Assembly: GCA_017472305.1 (NCBI GenBank)
Contig: JAFUQP010000028.1
Span: forward strand, 1-64,000
DNA from: Clostridia bacterium
GTDB taxonomy: Bacteria > Bacillota > Clostridia > Oscillospirales > CAG-272
DNA length: 64,000 bases
Direction: 5' to 3'
Shown: positions 44,638 to 52,657 of the stretch, piece after piece
Position numbering within the stretch: the stretch's first letter is position 1
Layout of the letters: each line of letters begins with the position of its first letter
The notes under the pieces: model-generated
What the model was told of the DNA's origin: nothing
Databases searched by the model: none
Seen by the model: only the letters and a program-made list of their open reading frames with translations
Translations under genes and position numbers: made by a program

Positions 44638-45843
44638 TTATATTCTGTTCTCTGCTTTAAGTTTCTCGGCAAATTTGAGAAGCGGCGCTCTGTCGTTCGG
44701 GACCTCCCCCGAGATTACCGCCTCGAGAAGAGAAGCAAGCACATCGCCGATTTCCTTGCCGACAATACCTAGCGAGGCGATATCCTCGCCGCCCACCCGA
44801 AGGTCGCAAATTCTGTAGGGGAGCTTCTTTTCTATCGCAAGAGTAAGAACCGCCTCCTCCTTCGCACCAAAGCGCGAGAGCAGAGTTTCGAGCTTAAGAT
44901 ACTCGAGCGCACCGCGCTCGCCGAGAACAGAAAGCAGTCTTGCCGCCGATGCGGGAGTGTCGAGTGTATGCTTTGAAAGCTCGGAAAGCACCGCCGTGCC
45001 AAGCCTACGAGTCGGGTTATCGCTCTTGAGTCTGTGCATAGCGGCAGAAAACGCCTCGTCGGGGCGCGATTTTACCGACAGAGCGAACAAAGATAGCATA
45101 CGGGTGTAAAAATCTGCCGAAATAAAGCGCTCCTCGTCGGGCAGCACAAGATGCGAAAGCTCGGGTATTACGGTGGCTATAACGTCACCGAATTCGAGAA
45201 GTGTGCGGTAGGCTGATATGCCACCGAAAAGCTTCTTCAGCTCTGTGAAAATTCGCTCGGCACTCACGCGCCCAAGTGAGGGGGCAAGGGTGTGAATTGC
45301 ATCAGCGGTTTTTTTCTCAACCGAGAAGCCAAGCACAGAGGCAAACCTTACTCCGCGAAGAATTCGCAGCGCGTCCTCGGTAAAGCGCAGCTCCGGCTCG
45401 CCGACGGTTCTTATAATCCTGTTATCAAGGTCGCGCTTTCCGTCAAAGACGTCGGTAAGTCCCCACCTCGGGCTGTAAGCCATTGCGTTTACCGTAAAAT
45501 CGCGGCGCGAGAGGTCAAGCTCAAGTCTGTCGGTAAAGGTAACGCACTCGGGGTGCCTTGAGTCCTTGTATTCGCCGTCCACGCGGTAGGTTGTAACCTC
45601 GTACTGCTCGCCGCCTATTATTAGACTCACAGTGCCGTGCTTTATTCCCGTGTCAACGGTTTTAATATCAGAAAAGACCGCCTTCACCTCACCGGGAAGT
45701 GCCGAGGTCGTAATATCATAGTCCGACGGAGTCTTGCCCAGAAGAAAGTCCCTCACAGGACCGCCGACCACGTCGGCTCTGTAGCCTCGAGATTCAAGGC
45801 GCGAGATAATATTCAGAACGTCGCTTGGCAGACTGAAATTCAT
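44638..45843 (-). CDS. cca: CCA tRNA nucleotidyltransferase
   Basis: 401 residues. Adds or repairs the 3' CCA of tRNA. Class II signature: VVGGPVRDFLLGKTPSDYDITTSA with the DxD metal pair, SRRDFTVNAMAY, FDGKRDLDNRIIRTVG, and RFTEDALRILRGVRFA. The C-terminal half is helical, as in the family, without an HD domain. AGGAGT before the ATG at 45843. It may share a transcript with the upstream hydrolase-fold gene. Confidence 0.94.
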   Translation of the reverse strand: MNFSLPSDVLNIISRLESRGYRADVVGGPVRDFLLGKTPSDYDITTSALPGEVKAVFSDIKTVDTGIKHGTVSLIIGGEQYEVTTYRVDGEYKDSRHPECVTFTDRLELDLSRRDFTVNAMAYSPRWGLTDVFDGKRDLDNRIIRTVGEPELRFTEDALRILRGVRFASVLGFSVEKKTADAIHTLAPSLGRVSAERIFTELKKLFGGISAYRTLLEFGDVIATVIPELSHLVLPDEERFISADFYTRMLSLFALSVKSRPDEAFSAAMHRLKSDNPTRRLGTAVLSELSKHTLDTPASAARLLSVLGERGALEYLKLETLLSRFGAKEEAVLTLAIEKKLPYRICDLRVGGEDIASLGIVGKEIGDVLASLLEAVISGEVPNDRAPLLKFAEKLKAENRI

Positions 45844-45937
45844 ACGGGACTCCTTTCTGTAATTCTGTTATTTGTGTCAGTCAAAATCAGATACCAAAAA
45901 CCGCAGATAGATTTATCTATAAGCTTAAAAAACATTT

Positions 45938-46900
45938 TCAAACCGTCGCGCACTCTTTCAGAGAGCCGAGCGAAAGGCAGTCCTCCACCCCGTCAAGATA
46001 GCGAAGCGCCACCTCGGGGGTAAGTGTCAGGGTGTCTGTGACAGCGAGAATTTCGCACCCGTGTCTGAATATTTGGGGTCTTTCTCCCGACAGAAGCTCC
46101 TCGCGCTCACGTTTGTCTACCGAATAAGCCTCGGCGAGCATTCCGAGAATCAAATCCCGCTCGTCGGGCACTGAAAGCTCGTAAAGACCGAGGATAACAG
46201 GGCGCGGATATATCGCCTCGAAAAGGTTTACCGACCTGCCCTCGCGCTCGGTAAGATACGCAAGCGAATAGAAGTCCTCGGGCAGAAATGGCGAGGAGCG
46301 CTCGGTCAGATAGGGAGAATCGGCAATTACAAGCGAAAATCCTTTGTCGCGAGCCGCGGCAAGAAGCGCCGCCTCGGCAGTCGGGCCGAGACCGAAGACA
46401 GAGAGCCTTGTGTAGCCGAGCTTTGAGAGATATTCCCTTGCAAGGGTCAGCGCGAAGGCATAAAGCGACATCTTTCCTGCGGTGTATTTAGCTCGCCTTG
46501 ACGGAAGAATTGCTCTGTCGGCACTCTGCCGAAGTGCACCCTTAAGAGAGCTGACAGACTCGGCAGGGATATATAGAATGCCGAACCCTCGCCTAAGAAG
46601 CTCGCGAGTAGGTATAGGCAAATCCGAGAGAGTCAAGCAATCGCCGATTGCTACCAAAATAGGTGCCTCGCAATTCTCGGGAAGCATGGAGTAGGCGGTA
46701 ATATGCCCGATAGCCTTCGGGTACTCAAGAGAGAAATCCAGTGTTCTCTCGGGTATGGAATCCGAAAGCCTGCCAACTCTCTGCTCGCTAACACTCACAG
46801 CAAGATGCTCGGGTCGCCTCGGTGCTTCACCGTATTTTTCGGCTATTCTATTTTCAATAGAAGAGATAAGGTTATCAAAATCAGTCATATTTGTAAGCAT
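45938..46900 (-). CDS. Alpha/beta-hydrolase-fold protein lacking the usual nucleophile
   Basis: Up to 320 residues. The order of strands and helices is that of alpha/beta hydrolases: APILVAIGDC, RRGFGILYIP, a helix KMSLYAFALTLAREYL, then the strand-turn-helix LSVFGLGPTAEAALLAA where GxSxG would be expected; Pro-Thr stands near the nucleophile position and Ser is missing. Later strands SLVIADSPYL and PRPVILGLYELS follow. So it is either inactive or uses another residue. No signal peptide. The start is uncertain (ATG 46900 or 46888; neither has a clear ribosome site). It is 21 bases downstream of a radical SAM gene, in the same direction. Confidence 0.55.
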   Translation of the reverse strand: MLTNMTDFDNLISSIENRIAEKYGEAPRRPEHLAVSVSEQRVGRLSDSIPERTLDFSLEYPKAIGHITAYSMLPENCEAPILVAIGDCLTLSDLPIPTRELLRRGFGILYIPAESVSSLKGALRQSADRAILPSRRAKYTAGKMSLYAFALTLAREYLSKLGYTRLSVFGLGPTAEAALLAAARDKGFSLVIADSPYLTERSSPFLPEDFYSLAYLTEREGRSVNLFEAIYPRPVILGLYELSVPDERDLILGMLAEAYSVDKREREELLSGERPQIFRHGCEILAVTDTLTLTPEVALRYLDGVEDCLSLGSLKECATV

Positions 46901-46921
46901 TAGTTGTCAAATTCGGGGGAT

Positions 46922-47755
46922 TTATTTAAATCTACGCGCATATCCGCAGCGACGGCACATATCCTCGACGGCGGTATGCCTCATAAATCCTTCGCGTATT
47001 TTTGTCGCCCTCTCCGAGGAGAGAATATCCTCAATTCTGTCGGTGTGCAGATTGCCGAGCGGAATATTTCCGTCACTGTCAAGGCAACACGGCACGACGG
47101 TGCCGTCAGAGAGAACCCCGAAATGGTCGGCAAGCCCGTAGCAGAACACCGATTCGCCGCCGTCCTCTTTATCGGGCGAGGGCCACTCGAAGCGGTCGCC
47201 GTATTCAAGGTGAAGCCTGTGCCTTATTCTCGCGCCTCTCGTACCCCACTTCCACTCGCCGGAGAGTCTGTTTTTGAGATAGTCGAGCGTACTGTCGTTA
47301 AGCGAATCGCTGCCGCCCTTGTTCCAAAGGCGAAGCACCGTTAGTATTCCAGCCTCTGCCGCACGCTCTGCAAATGCAGCCACCTCGGAAAGATACGCAA
47401 GGTGCTCATCACTCTCTCCGTCCTCGAAGCTATGTAAAGAAATGTTTACCTTATATATTCCCGAGCTCAGTATTTTCTCGCCACGGGTAGGTAAAAGCGT
47501 GCCGTTGGTTGTTATAGCACACTTAAAGCCCTTCTCTCTGGCAAGACTCAAAAGCGTTGGAAGCTCAGGGTGCGTCAGCGGCTCTCCCATCAAGTGAAGG
47601 TAGAGGTAATCTGTAATTCCGACAAGCTTATCGGTAACTTTGCCGAACTCCTCGACTGTCATCACCTTCGGGGAGCGCCTCGTTCCGGGGCAGAAGCTAC
47701 AGCTTCTGTTACAGATATTGGTTATCTCAAGATATACTCTTGAATATTTCTTCAT
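46922..47755 (-). CDS. Radical SAM / SPASM-domain protein
   Basis: 277 residues. The CX3CX2C cluster motif is in CNRSCSFC (Cys15, 19, 22), followed by LHLMGEPLTHPEL (GGEPL-type SAM site) and ITTNGTLL. The C-terminus has SPASM-like cysteines in CYGLADHFGVLSDGTVVPCC and CRRCGYARRF, which bind one or two more clusters. SPASM enzymes often modify peptides or proteins, but the short length and the missing peptide partner leave the substrate open. The ATG at 47755 has GGGGGTGG upstream; the frame is open ten codons further. It has its own promoter and is followed by the hydrolase-fold gene and cca. Confidence 0.85.
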   Translation of the reverse strand: MKKYSRVYLEITNICNRSCSFCPGTRRSPKVMTVEEFGKVTDKLVGITDYLYLHLMGEPLTHPELPTLLSLAREKGFKCAITTNGTLLPTRGEKILSSGIYKVNISLHSFEDGESDEHLAYLSEVAAFAERAAEAGILTVLRLWNKGGSDSLNDSTLDYLKNRLSGEWKWGTRGARIRHRLHLEYGDRFEWPSPDKEDGGESVFCYGLADHFGVLSDGTVVPCCLDSDGNIPLGNLHTDRIEDILSSERATKIREGFMRHTAVEDMCRRCGYARRFK

Positions 47756-47804
47756 CTGTCCACCCCCTCGCTCGATTTTTGGCAACTTGAATTTCGCTAA
47801 TAGT

Positions 47805-47833
47805 ATTGTATCATATTTTATTCACAAGGTCAA
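47805..47833 (-). promoter_or_regulatory. Promoter of the radical SAM gene
   Basis: Minus strand: TTGACC (47828-47833), 17 bp, TACAAT (47805-47810). Confidence 0.72.
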
Positions 47834-47906
47834 GTGATATTTATTTAAAGGAGTTGGTTATATATCGCTGTTTTCTCAAATCATATTTTATTATTCCGCG
47901 GCAGGC

Positions 47907-47935
47907 TTGACTTCAATGTTCTTTTATGCTAAAAT
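47907..47935 (+). promoter_or_regulatory. Promoter of pnuC
   Basis: TTGACT (47907-47912), 17 bp, TAAAAT (47930-47935). The expected transcription start (about 47942) is at the pnuC start codon. Confidence 0.68.
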
Positions 47936-47943
47936 AGTTTATT

Positions 47944-48636
47944 ATGAAAAGCTTCAAGATTACAAACTATTTTACAAAAGCCGAGATTATTCTTTATCTC
48001 TCCTCGCTAACGCTCATTACCCTCGCCTTTCTTATCTTTGACAGGTCGAATTACCTCTCACTGCTCGCTTCTCTTGTCGGCGCGACCTCGCTTATCTTCT
48101 GCTCTAAGGGCAACCCGATAGGTGAAGGACTGATAATCGTTTTCAGCCTTCTCTACGCCTACATATCATATTCCTACGCCTACTACGGCGAGATGATTAC
48201 CTATCTCGGAATGAGCGCGCCTATGGCGGTTTTCGCCCTTGTTTCATGGCTCAAAAACCCATACGACGGCAAAAAAAGTGAGGTACGTGTCAACAAAATC
48301 TCTAAAAAAGAGGGATTTTTCCTCATACTGCTCACCGCTCTTGTAACGCTCGTCTTTTACTTTGTTCTCGATTTTCTTGGTACGTCAAATCTGCTTATCA
48401 GCACCGTATCGGTGACGACGAGCTTCTTTGCAGTATACCTCACCGCGCGCAGAAGCGCCTATTACGCGCTAGCCTATGCCTTCAACGACCTGGTCCTTAT
48501 TATTCTCTGGATTATGGCAACGGTTGATAACGTATCCTACGTTTCGGTAATCGTCTGCTTCGTCGCCTTCCTCTTAAACGACCTCTACGGCTTCTACAAC
48601 TGGAAAAGAATGGAGAGAAGGCAAAACAGCGAATAG
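47944..48636 (+). CDS. pnuC: Nicotinamide riboside transporter PnuC family
   Basis: 230 residues with seven or so hydrophobic segments. Imports nicotinamide riboside (or a related vitamin) by facilitated diffusion driven by phosphorylation inside the cell. Family blocks: YLSSLTLITLAFLIF near the start, LNDLYGFYNWKRM at the end (the usual N-D-xx-G-x-x-x-W motif), and WIMATVDN. No ribosome site can be seen: the promoter boxes come so close that the mRNA would be nearly leaderless. The start agrees with family N-termini. A weak terminator follows at 48644. Confidence 0.85.
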   Translation: MKSFKITNYFTKAEIILYLSSLTLITLAFLIFDRSNYLSLLASLVGATSLIFCSKGNPIGEGLIIVFSLLYAYISYSYAYYGEMITYLGMSAPMAVFALVSWLKNPYDGKKSEVRVNKISKKEGFFLILLTALVTLVFYFVLDFLGTSNLLISTVSVTTSFFAVYLTARRSAYYALAYAFNDLVLIILWIMATVDNVSYVSVIVCFVAFLLNDLYGFYNWKRMERRQNSE

Positions 48637-48643
48637 ATAAAAC

Positions 48644-48675
48644 ACCTCGCTACCCAATTGTTAGCGAGGTATTTC
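48644..48675 (+). terminator. Terminator after pnuC
   Basis: 9-bp perfect stem ACCTCGCTA with TAGCGAGGT, then ATTTCTATT. Confidence 0.7.
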
Positions 48676-48677
48676 TA

Positions 48678-48706
48678 TTGACATTACGCAAATAATATGA
48701 TACAAT
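48678..48706 (+). promoter_or_regulatory. Promoter of the small RNA at 48712
   Basis: TTGACA (48678-48683), 17 bp, TACAAT (48701-48706). Confidence 0.82.
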
Positions 48707-48767
48707 CATTACGCTTGAGGTTTAGGTATCGTGCATCTCAAGCCGGTTAGCAAAGCGGAGGTGATGT

Positions 48768-48815
48768 ATGTTCTTCATAGAAGCTTTTATATATTACTTT
48801 TTGGCTCCCGAATGA
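48768..48815 (+). CDS. Possible 15-residue hydrophobic peptide
   Basis: ATG at 48768, four to five bases after a near-perfect ribosome site (GGAGGTG at 48757-48763), reading MFFIEAFIYYFLAPE and stop at 48813. It is hydrophobic with one central Glu. Short membrane-active peptides under a structured leader are the pattern of type I toxins in Firmicutes, but the peptide is shorter than known ones. A second ATG at 48764 opens a different frame that runs through the terminator and is less credible. Confidence 0.3.
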   Translation: MFFIEAFIYYFLAPE

Positions 48816-48843
48816 TACCGCGGGAACCGCTTTGCTTGGGGTT

Positions 48844-48866
48844 AAGGCGAGAAATCGCCTTTTTTA
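48844..48866 (+). terminator. Terminator of the small RNA
   Basis: AAGGCGA with TCGCCTT around GAAA, then T-run; it lies just before the 3' end of the convergent gene. Confidence 0.87.
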
Positions 48867-48874
48867 TTTTACTT

Positions 48875-49576
48875 TTACCACCCATTAATTACTCTACGTT
48901 TCCCCGCTCTAACAGCATTGCTCGATGGAGTAATCTCAAAAGTAACAGGGGAGCTTTCGAGTATAAGAATATCGTTTTTGTCGAATTGCTTAACAACGTA
49001 ACTGTATTCACCATAAGCCAATCCACTTATTGGTTTGAAATAACTTTCCTCGTCCACCTTATGATTTGCAAGCAGCAATCCTTCTCGATAAAGCACGATT
49101 TCAGTTCTAAAGTATTCGGAGCAGCATGGCTGAAAATAAATATTGACTAAGTCCGCACCCGTTGAGTGCTTAATTGAAGCTTTTGCTAACAAATCGTCTT
49201 TTCGCTTTTGCTCTTGTTTTTTGTTGTAGGCTTCAACATCAGCAAACTCATATTCGATGTTTATTTCGAGAGCCTCTACAAATTCATTATCTACCAGAAA
49301 ACGAACTTTTTCGATTGGAACACTCCAATCAAATTTCGCTATTTGCCATACTCGATTTTCCATCTTGGAGCTCTTTCGCCACTCGTTTTCACACAGATAA
49401 TCAAATGGATATCTACTCGCCAACGTGTATTCTTTAATGGAAATATCTTCGTTTTGTTTTATTCTAACAACTCCATTTTCTAACGTCCTATCCAAAGAAC
49501 AATTAATGCCGCTCCCCAATGCAAAGCAATCAATATATGCATCTTCTTTTAAAAAATACTTTTGATAATTATTCAT
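48875..49576 (-). CDS. Uncharacterised protein of the XRE-HEPN islet
   Basis: 233 residues, not recognised. No signal peptide or membrane segment. Beta-rich ends (YIDCFALGSGINCSL; YSYVVKQFDKNDILILESSP) flank a charged helical stretch (EAYNKKQEQKRKDDLL, about 115-130). The last strands resemble an Ig-like or jelly-roll sandwich. Three bases separate it from the stop of the XRE-HEPN gene, so the two are cotranscribed. Visibly richer in A+T than the chromosomal neighbours. It could be the partner, antitoxin or effector of the upstream protein; nothing in the sequence decides. Confidence 0.6.
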   Translation of the reverse strand: MNNYQKYFLKEDAYIDCFALGSGINCSLDRTLENGVVRIKQNEDISIKEYTLASRYPFDYLCENEWRKSSKMENRVWQIAKFDWSVPIEKVRFLVDNEFVEALEINIEYEFADVEAYNKKQEQKRKDDLLAKASIKHSTGADLVNIYFQPCCSEYFRTEIVLYREGLLLANHKVDEESYFKPISGLAYGEYSYVVKQFDKNDILILESSPVTFEITPSSNAVRAGKRRVINGW

Positions 49577-49579
49577 TTT

Positions 49580-51400
49580 TTATCCCCCTAATCCGCAAAT
49601 GTGATTTATGCAAAATTCGAGTTCCTGAATTGACAAAGTTTCTTTTTTCTTATCAGAATGTACGATGCCATTTCTGTGCATTCGCAATTTGTTAAGAACA
49701 TTAGGTGTATATGGATCGTAGTTATTTGCTTCGTCATCTCTTGTTTCGAAACGAGAGCAATAGCTATTCAACATAGAAGAGAAATCTCCGGTATAATGGA
49801 AATCGCTTTTTAATATAGCTTCAAGTCTAACGCAAAGCTTAACTACCACAATATCGAAGTTGCCTTTCTTCATCTCCCCGACAAAGAAATCCGTTGTTAA
49901 ATCTTTGATAGTTTTCTCTTTTTCTAATTGATAAGAAAAATCAGATATAACCTGTTCCTTATATGCGTCCAGATAATCCTCTATCTCTGAAATGGTTGGT
50001 TTGTAAGATGTTATTCTCTTTGTTCTTAATTCAAAAAGTTTGCCATCAAAAGAGGGGTAACCGAAATTAGAAGCAGTCTTTTTGAAAGATTCTGAAATAA
50101 AAGCTTCTATCGCCTTAGTATCTTTTTTAGTTACAAAGCCAGCCAAGTCTGTTTTGTTGTTATCGATTGCATATGTAAAGAAGTCTTTCCAAGCCTTTTT
50201 CTTAAACCACGATATGAAAGTTTCAACTCTATGGATTGGATAATTCTTCAAAATGCTTTTTGCAAATTTCAAATCTTTCGTTTCGAGGAGCTTATCAATT
50301 TGAACTATACCGTCTTTTAAAACAGAAAGAGTTTTTATTTGTTCCGAACTTCCACCGTTTTTCTTTAACTCGGCAGCTTGGATTTTTTCCTCGCTCAAAA
50401 TATTTTGTCCTCTTTTTCGCGGATTGCTATCTATTATTTTGTTGTAATCGTTAGCTTTTTTTGCTATATCGATATAACCTTTATCCAACAAAGTTTGTAC
50501 AGTAGACGCACTCAACTCCACAACAAAATATTTATAGTAATCACTCGTTCCTATTGCTTCATGTTCTTTGCACGGTGTGGTAGAATACTGCACGCTTGTC
50601 ATGTATCTACCGGCAACCTCTTTTTCCTTTTTTTGCTTTGCTTTTATGCCTCGATTATTTATCTCACAAATAATATCCCAAATCAAAGACACGTCTTTGT
50701 TGTTATTGTTATTAAGCGCAATACAAAGTGCGCTATTAATTTCGTTTCCGGTCATAGTACGGAAACATCTCATTTTAAATTCTTTGCTTACATTGGGGTG
50801 AGTTAATATTAACTTAGACCATTGGGGAGAGAATATACCACTACCGTTATCCATGTGATTGGCATCACGTGAAAAAGCACCAATGCTCTCAAGCTCATCG
50901 ATTTTGTTATTAATTATTAAAATTTCCAAAACCTTTTCGCTATACCAATTAATACAACCGGTGCGCATATAGTTGTTTTCAAAAATATACTTCGCAGGGT
51001 ATTTTTCGAAGAAGGCATCAACAACTTTTTTACTATCGTATTTCAACATATAGTCTAAAATTGTTTTACCGCTTTCGTCTTTATTCTTCAGCACTTCATA
51101 ATCAATAGTACCAAAGAGTTTAACATCATCATTTTTTGCACAAAGCTCTACCTTTGACATAACAATTATCTCTGTTTCAGGTGCTTTGCCAGTCATAAGA
51201 TAATCAATACTAACTCCAAACAATTCTGCAATGGTGGGGAAAAATTCCACACTTGGAAAAGCCAAATCCTTTTCCCACTTGCTTATAGCCTTATTACTAA
51301 CCTGAAGCTTTTCCGCCAGTTCAAGTTGGGTCCAGCCCTTCGTTTTCCTAAGCTTTGAAATGGTTTTGCCAATACTGTGTTTTTTTAAAAAAATTCCCAT
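49580..51400 (-). CDS. XRE-family regulator fused to a C-terminal HEPN-like domain
   Basis: 606 residues. An N-terminal HTH_3 domain (about 8-68) reads TISKLRKTKGWTQLELAEKL then QVSNKAISKWEKDLAFPS. The middle (70-500) is long, helical and Lys/Asn-rich with some ankyrin-like helix pairs (KTILDYMLKYDSKKVVDAFF). The C-terminal about 95 residues (VVKLCVRLEAILKSDF, then NKLRMHRNGIVHSDKK) look like a HEPN domain: Arg576 and His581 form the R-x4-H motif of HEPN ribonucleases. GGAGGT precedes the ATG. A+T-rich: 18 G+C in the 60 bases of 49921-49980. A palindrome over its promoter suggests autorepression. Probably a defence or toxin-antitoxin protein. Confidence 0.72.
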   Translation of the reverse strand: MGIFLKKHSIGKTISKLRKTKGWTQLELAEKLQVSNKAISKWEKDLAFPSVEFFPTIAELFGVSIDYLMTGKAPETEIIVMSKVELCAKNDDVKLFGTIDYEVLKNKDESGKTILDYMLKYDSKKVVDAFFEKYPAKYIFENNYMRTGCINWYSEKVLEILIINNKIDELESIGAFSRDANHMDNGSGIFSPQWSKLILTHPNVSKEFKMRCFRTMTGNEINSALCIALNNNNNKDVSLIWDIICEINNRGIKAKQKKEKEVAGRYMTSVQYSTTPCKEHEAIGTSDYYKYFVVELSASTVQTLLDKGYIDIAKKANDYNKIIDSNPRKRGQNILSEEKIQAAELKKNGGSSEQIKTLSVLKDGIVQIDKLLETKDLKFAKSILKNYPIHRVETFISWFKKKAWKDFFTYAIDNNKTDLAGFVTKKDTKAIEAFISESFKKTASNFGYPSFDGKLFELRTKRITSYKPTISEIEDYLDAYKEQVISDFSYQLEKEKTIKDLTTDFFVGEMKKGNFDIVVVKLCVRLEAILKSDFHYTGDFSSMLNSYCSRFETRDDEANNYDPYTPNVLNKLRMHRNGIVHSDKKKETLSIQELEFCINHICGLGG

Positions 51401-51500
51401 AATGACCTCCGTTTTTTAATAATTCTATCACAAAAAACGCGAAAAGTAAACCTACATTTAGTTGATTTGCCTTTTCCGAATCTTTCTTCTGAAAACATAC

Positions 51501-51521
51501 AATTCTACTTCTGGTAGAATT
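51501..51521. promoter_or_regulatory. Operator-like palindrome in the islet promoter
   Basis: AATTCTAC-TTCTG-GTAGAATT: perfect 8-bp arms with a 5-bp spacer. It touches the -10 box and covers the expected transcription start of the XRE-HEPN gene, the usual place for an autorepressor site. Confidence 0.75.
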
Positions 51522-51547
51522 ATATCACAAAGTCCAATGAATGTCAA
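51519..51547 (-). promoter_or_regulatory. Promoter of the XRE-HEPN operon
   Basis: Minus strand: TTGACA (51542-51547), 17 bp, TATAAT (51519-51524). Full consensus. Confidence 0.87.
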
Positions 51548-51657
51548 CCGCACCCACAAAGTATATTAATTTCCAATCGACAATCATTACAAAGCCATTC
51601 TAGCATTCCCACCATAAGACAGACTGTGTTTATAATAGTTTTTATCTAACGCGAACT

Positions 51658-51670
51658 ATAGATTATCTAT
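51658..51670. promoter_or_regulatory. Palindrome upstream of the LysR promoter
   Basis: ATAGATTATCTAT, a perfect 13-bp palindrome of T-N11-A type, next to the -35 box of the lysR-type gene; a candidate self-regulatory LysR box. Confidence 0.5.
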
Positions 51671-51672
51671 AT

Positions 51673-51701
51673 TTGATATTGATAGCAATTTGTGGTAAAA
51701 T
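51673..51701 (+). promoter_or_regulatory. Promoter of the lysR-tdh operon
   Basis: TTGATA (51673-51678), 17 bp, TAAAAT (51696-51701). Confidence 0.68.
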
Positions 51702-51730
51702 AAATACATTAATAATGAGGGGTTTTCGTT

Positions 51731-52657
51731 ATGACAATTCAGCAGTGCAGGTACGTTCTCGAGATTGCGAGGCTCGGCTCGTTCAGCCAGGCGGCAAAGC
51801 AGCTGTTCGTGGCACAATCGTCGCTTTCGATAAGCGTCAAGTCGCTTGAGGGAGAGCTTGGAATAATAATTTTCGAGCGCTCGTCGGGCGGTGTCAGGCT
51901 CACCGAGGCAGGCTCGGAATTTATTAAATACGCAAGGGAGATTGTCGAGTCGAGCGACTTCCTCTCGGAGCGGTATTCGAAGCCCCGTGCTCAGAAAAAG
52001 CTCTTTATCGCAACGCAGCATTACGATTTTATCGCTGATATCTTTGCGGAGTTTTTAGCCTCGAGGGACGACGAATACTACAAGCTTTCAATCCGCGAGA
52101 TTGAAACGCACAGCGTTATCCGCGAGGTCGAGAGCGCGTACAGCGACATCGGAATAATCGCTATCAAGGACGGCGACTACGATATTATGCGGCGCTATCT
52201 ATCGAAAAGAGGGCTAGCCTTTACGCCGATTATCGAGGCGGCGCCTCACGTGTTCTTCCGCGCAGGGCACCCGCTATCGGGGCGCGGCGCGCTTTCGCTA
52301 TCGGAGCTGAAAAGCTACCCTTACGTATCCTACGAGCAGGGTGAGCACACCTCGTCCTTCTTCACCGAGGAGATGATGAGCGCGGAATCTGCCGACAAGC
52401 ATATCGAAATCAGCGACAGAGCAACCCTTATGAACGTTCTGCTTGTGACCGACGCATACACCGTCGGCACGGGTATTATGCCCTCGGCGCTCAACCGCGG
52501 GGATATCGTCAGCGTACCGTTTGAGAGCGAGGAGCATTACGTTATCGGCTATATTTTAAGCGAGGGCAGAAAGTCCTCAGCCCTCACAAACGAATTCATT
52601 ACACTACTTGAAAAAACTTTAAAGGAAATGGTAAAAACAGATGAAGGCACTTGTTAA
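51731..52657 (+). CDS. LysR-family transcriptional regulator
   Basis: 308 residues. N-terminal winged helix-turn-helix (about 1-60): [22 protein letters not shown], then [15 protein letters not shown] and [14 protein letters not shown]. The rest is a periplasmic-binding-protein-like effector domain (about 90-295). Its gene overlaps tdh by 17 bases, so it should be an activator or repressor of threonine breakdown cotranscribed with its target, an arrangement unlike the usual divergent one. A perfect palindrome lies beside its -35 box. GAGGGG is the ribosome site. The effector is unknown; threonine or glycine would be the natural guess. Confidence 0.92.
   Translation: MTIQQCRYVLEIARLGSFSQAAKQLFVAQSSLSISVKSLEGELGIIIFERSSGGVRLTEAGSEFIKYAREIVESSDFLSERYSKPRAQKKLFIATQHYDFIADIFAEFLASRDDEYYKLSIREIETHSVIREVESAYSDIGIIAIKDGDYDIMRRYLSKRGLAFTPIIEAAPHVFFRAGHPLSGRGALSLSELKSYPYVSYEQGEHTSSFFTEEMMSAESADKHIEISDRATLMNVLLVTDAYTVGTGIMPSALNRGDIVSVPFESEEHYVIGYILSEGRKSSALTNEFITLLEKTLKEMVKTDEGTC

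Larger units (their letters stand above)
48712..48866 (+). ncRNA. Candidate small structured RNA, possibly coding a 15-residue peptide
   Basis: About 155 nt with its own promoter and terminator and no downstream gene on this strand. A 5' hairpin GCTTGAG/CTCAAGC (48713-48719, 48737-48743) has GGTATC in its loop, complementary to GATACC (48814-48819). A long-range helix pairs AGCAAAGCGG (48749-48758) with CCGCTTTGCT (48827-48836) and partly hides the ribosome site GCGGAGGTG. The terminator is at 48844-48866. It resembles neither 6S RNA, tmRNA nor a T-box as far as I can judge. Confidence 0.58.
51401..51730. other. Divergent regulatory region of the XRE-HEPN islet and lysR gene
   Basis: 330 bp with the two promoters and two palindromes listed separately; nothing else is seen. 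A+T-rich on the islet side. Confidence 0.7.

Noticed and set aside
48731..49150. A 139-codon plus-strand frame starting upstream of the small RNA's ribosome site.
   Set aside because: It runs through the terminator and then antisense to the 233-residue gene; only the short 15-codon ORF fits the ribosome site.
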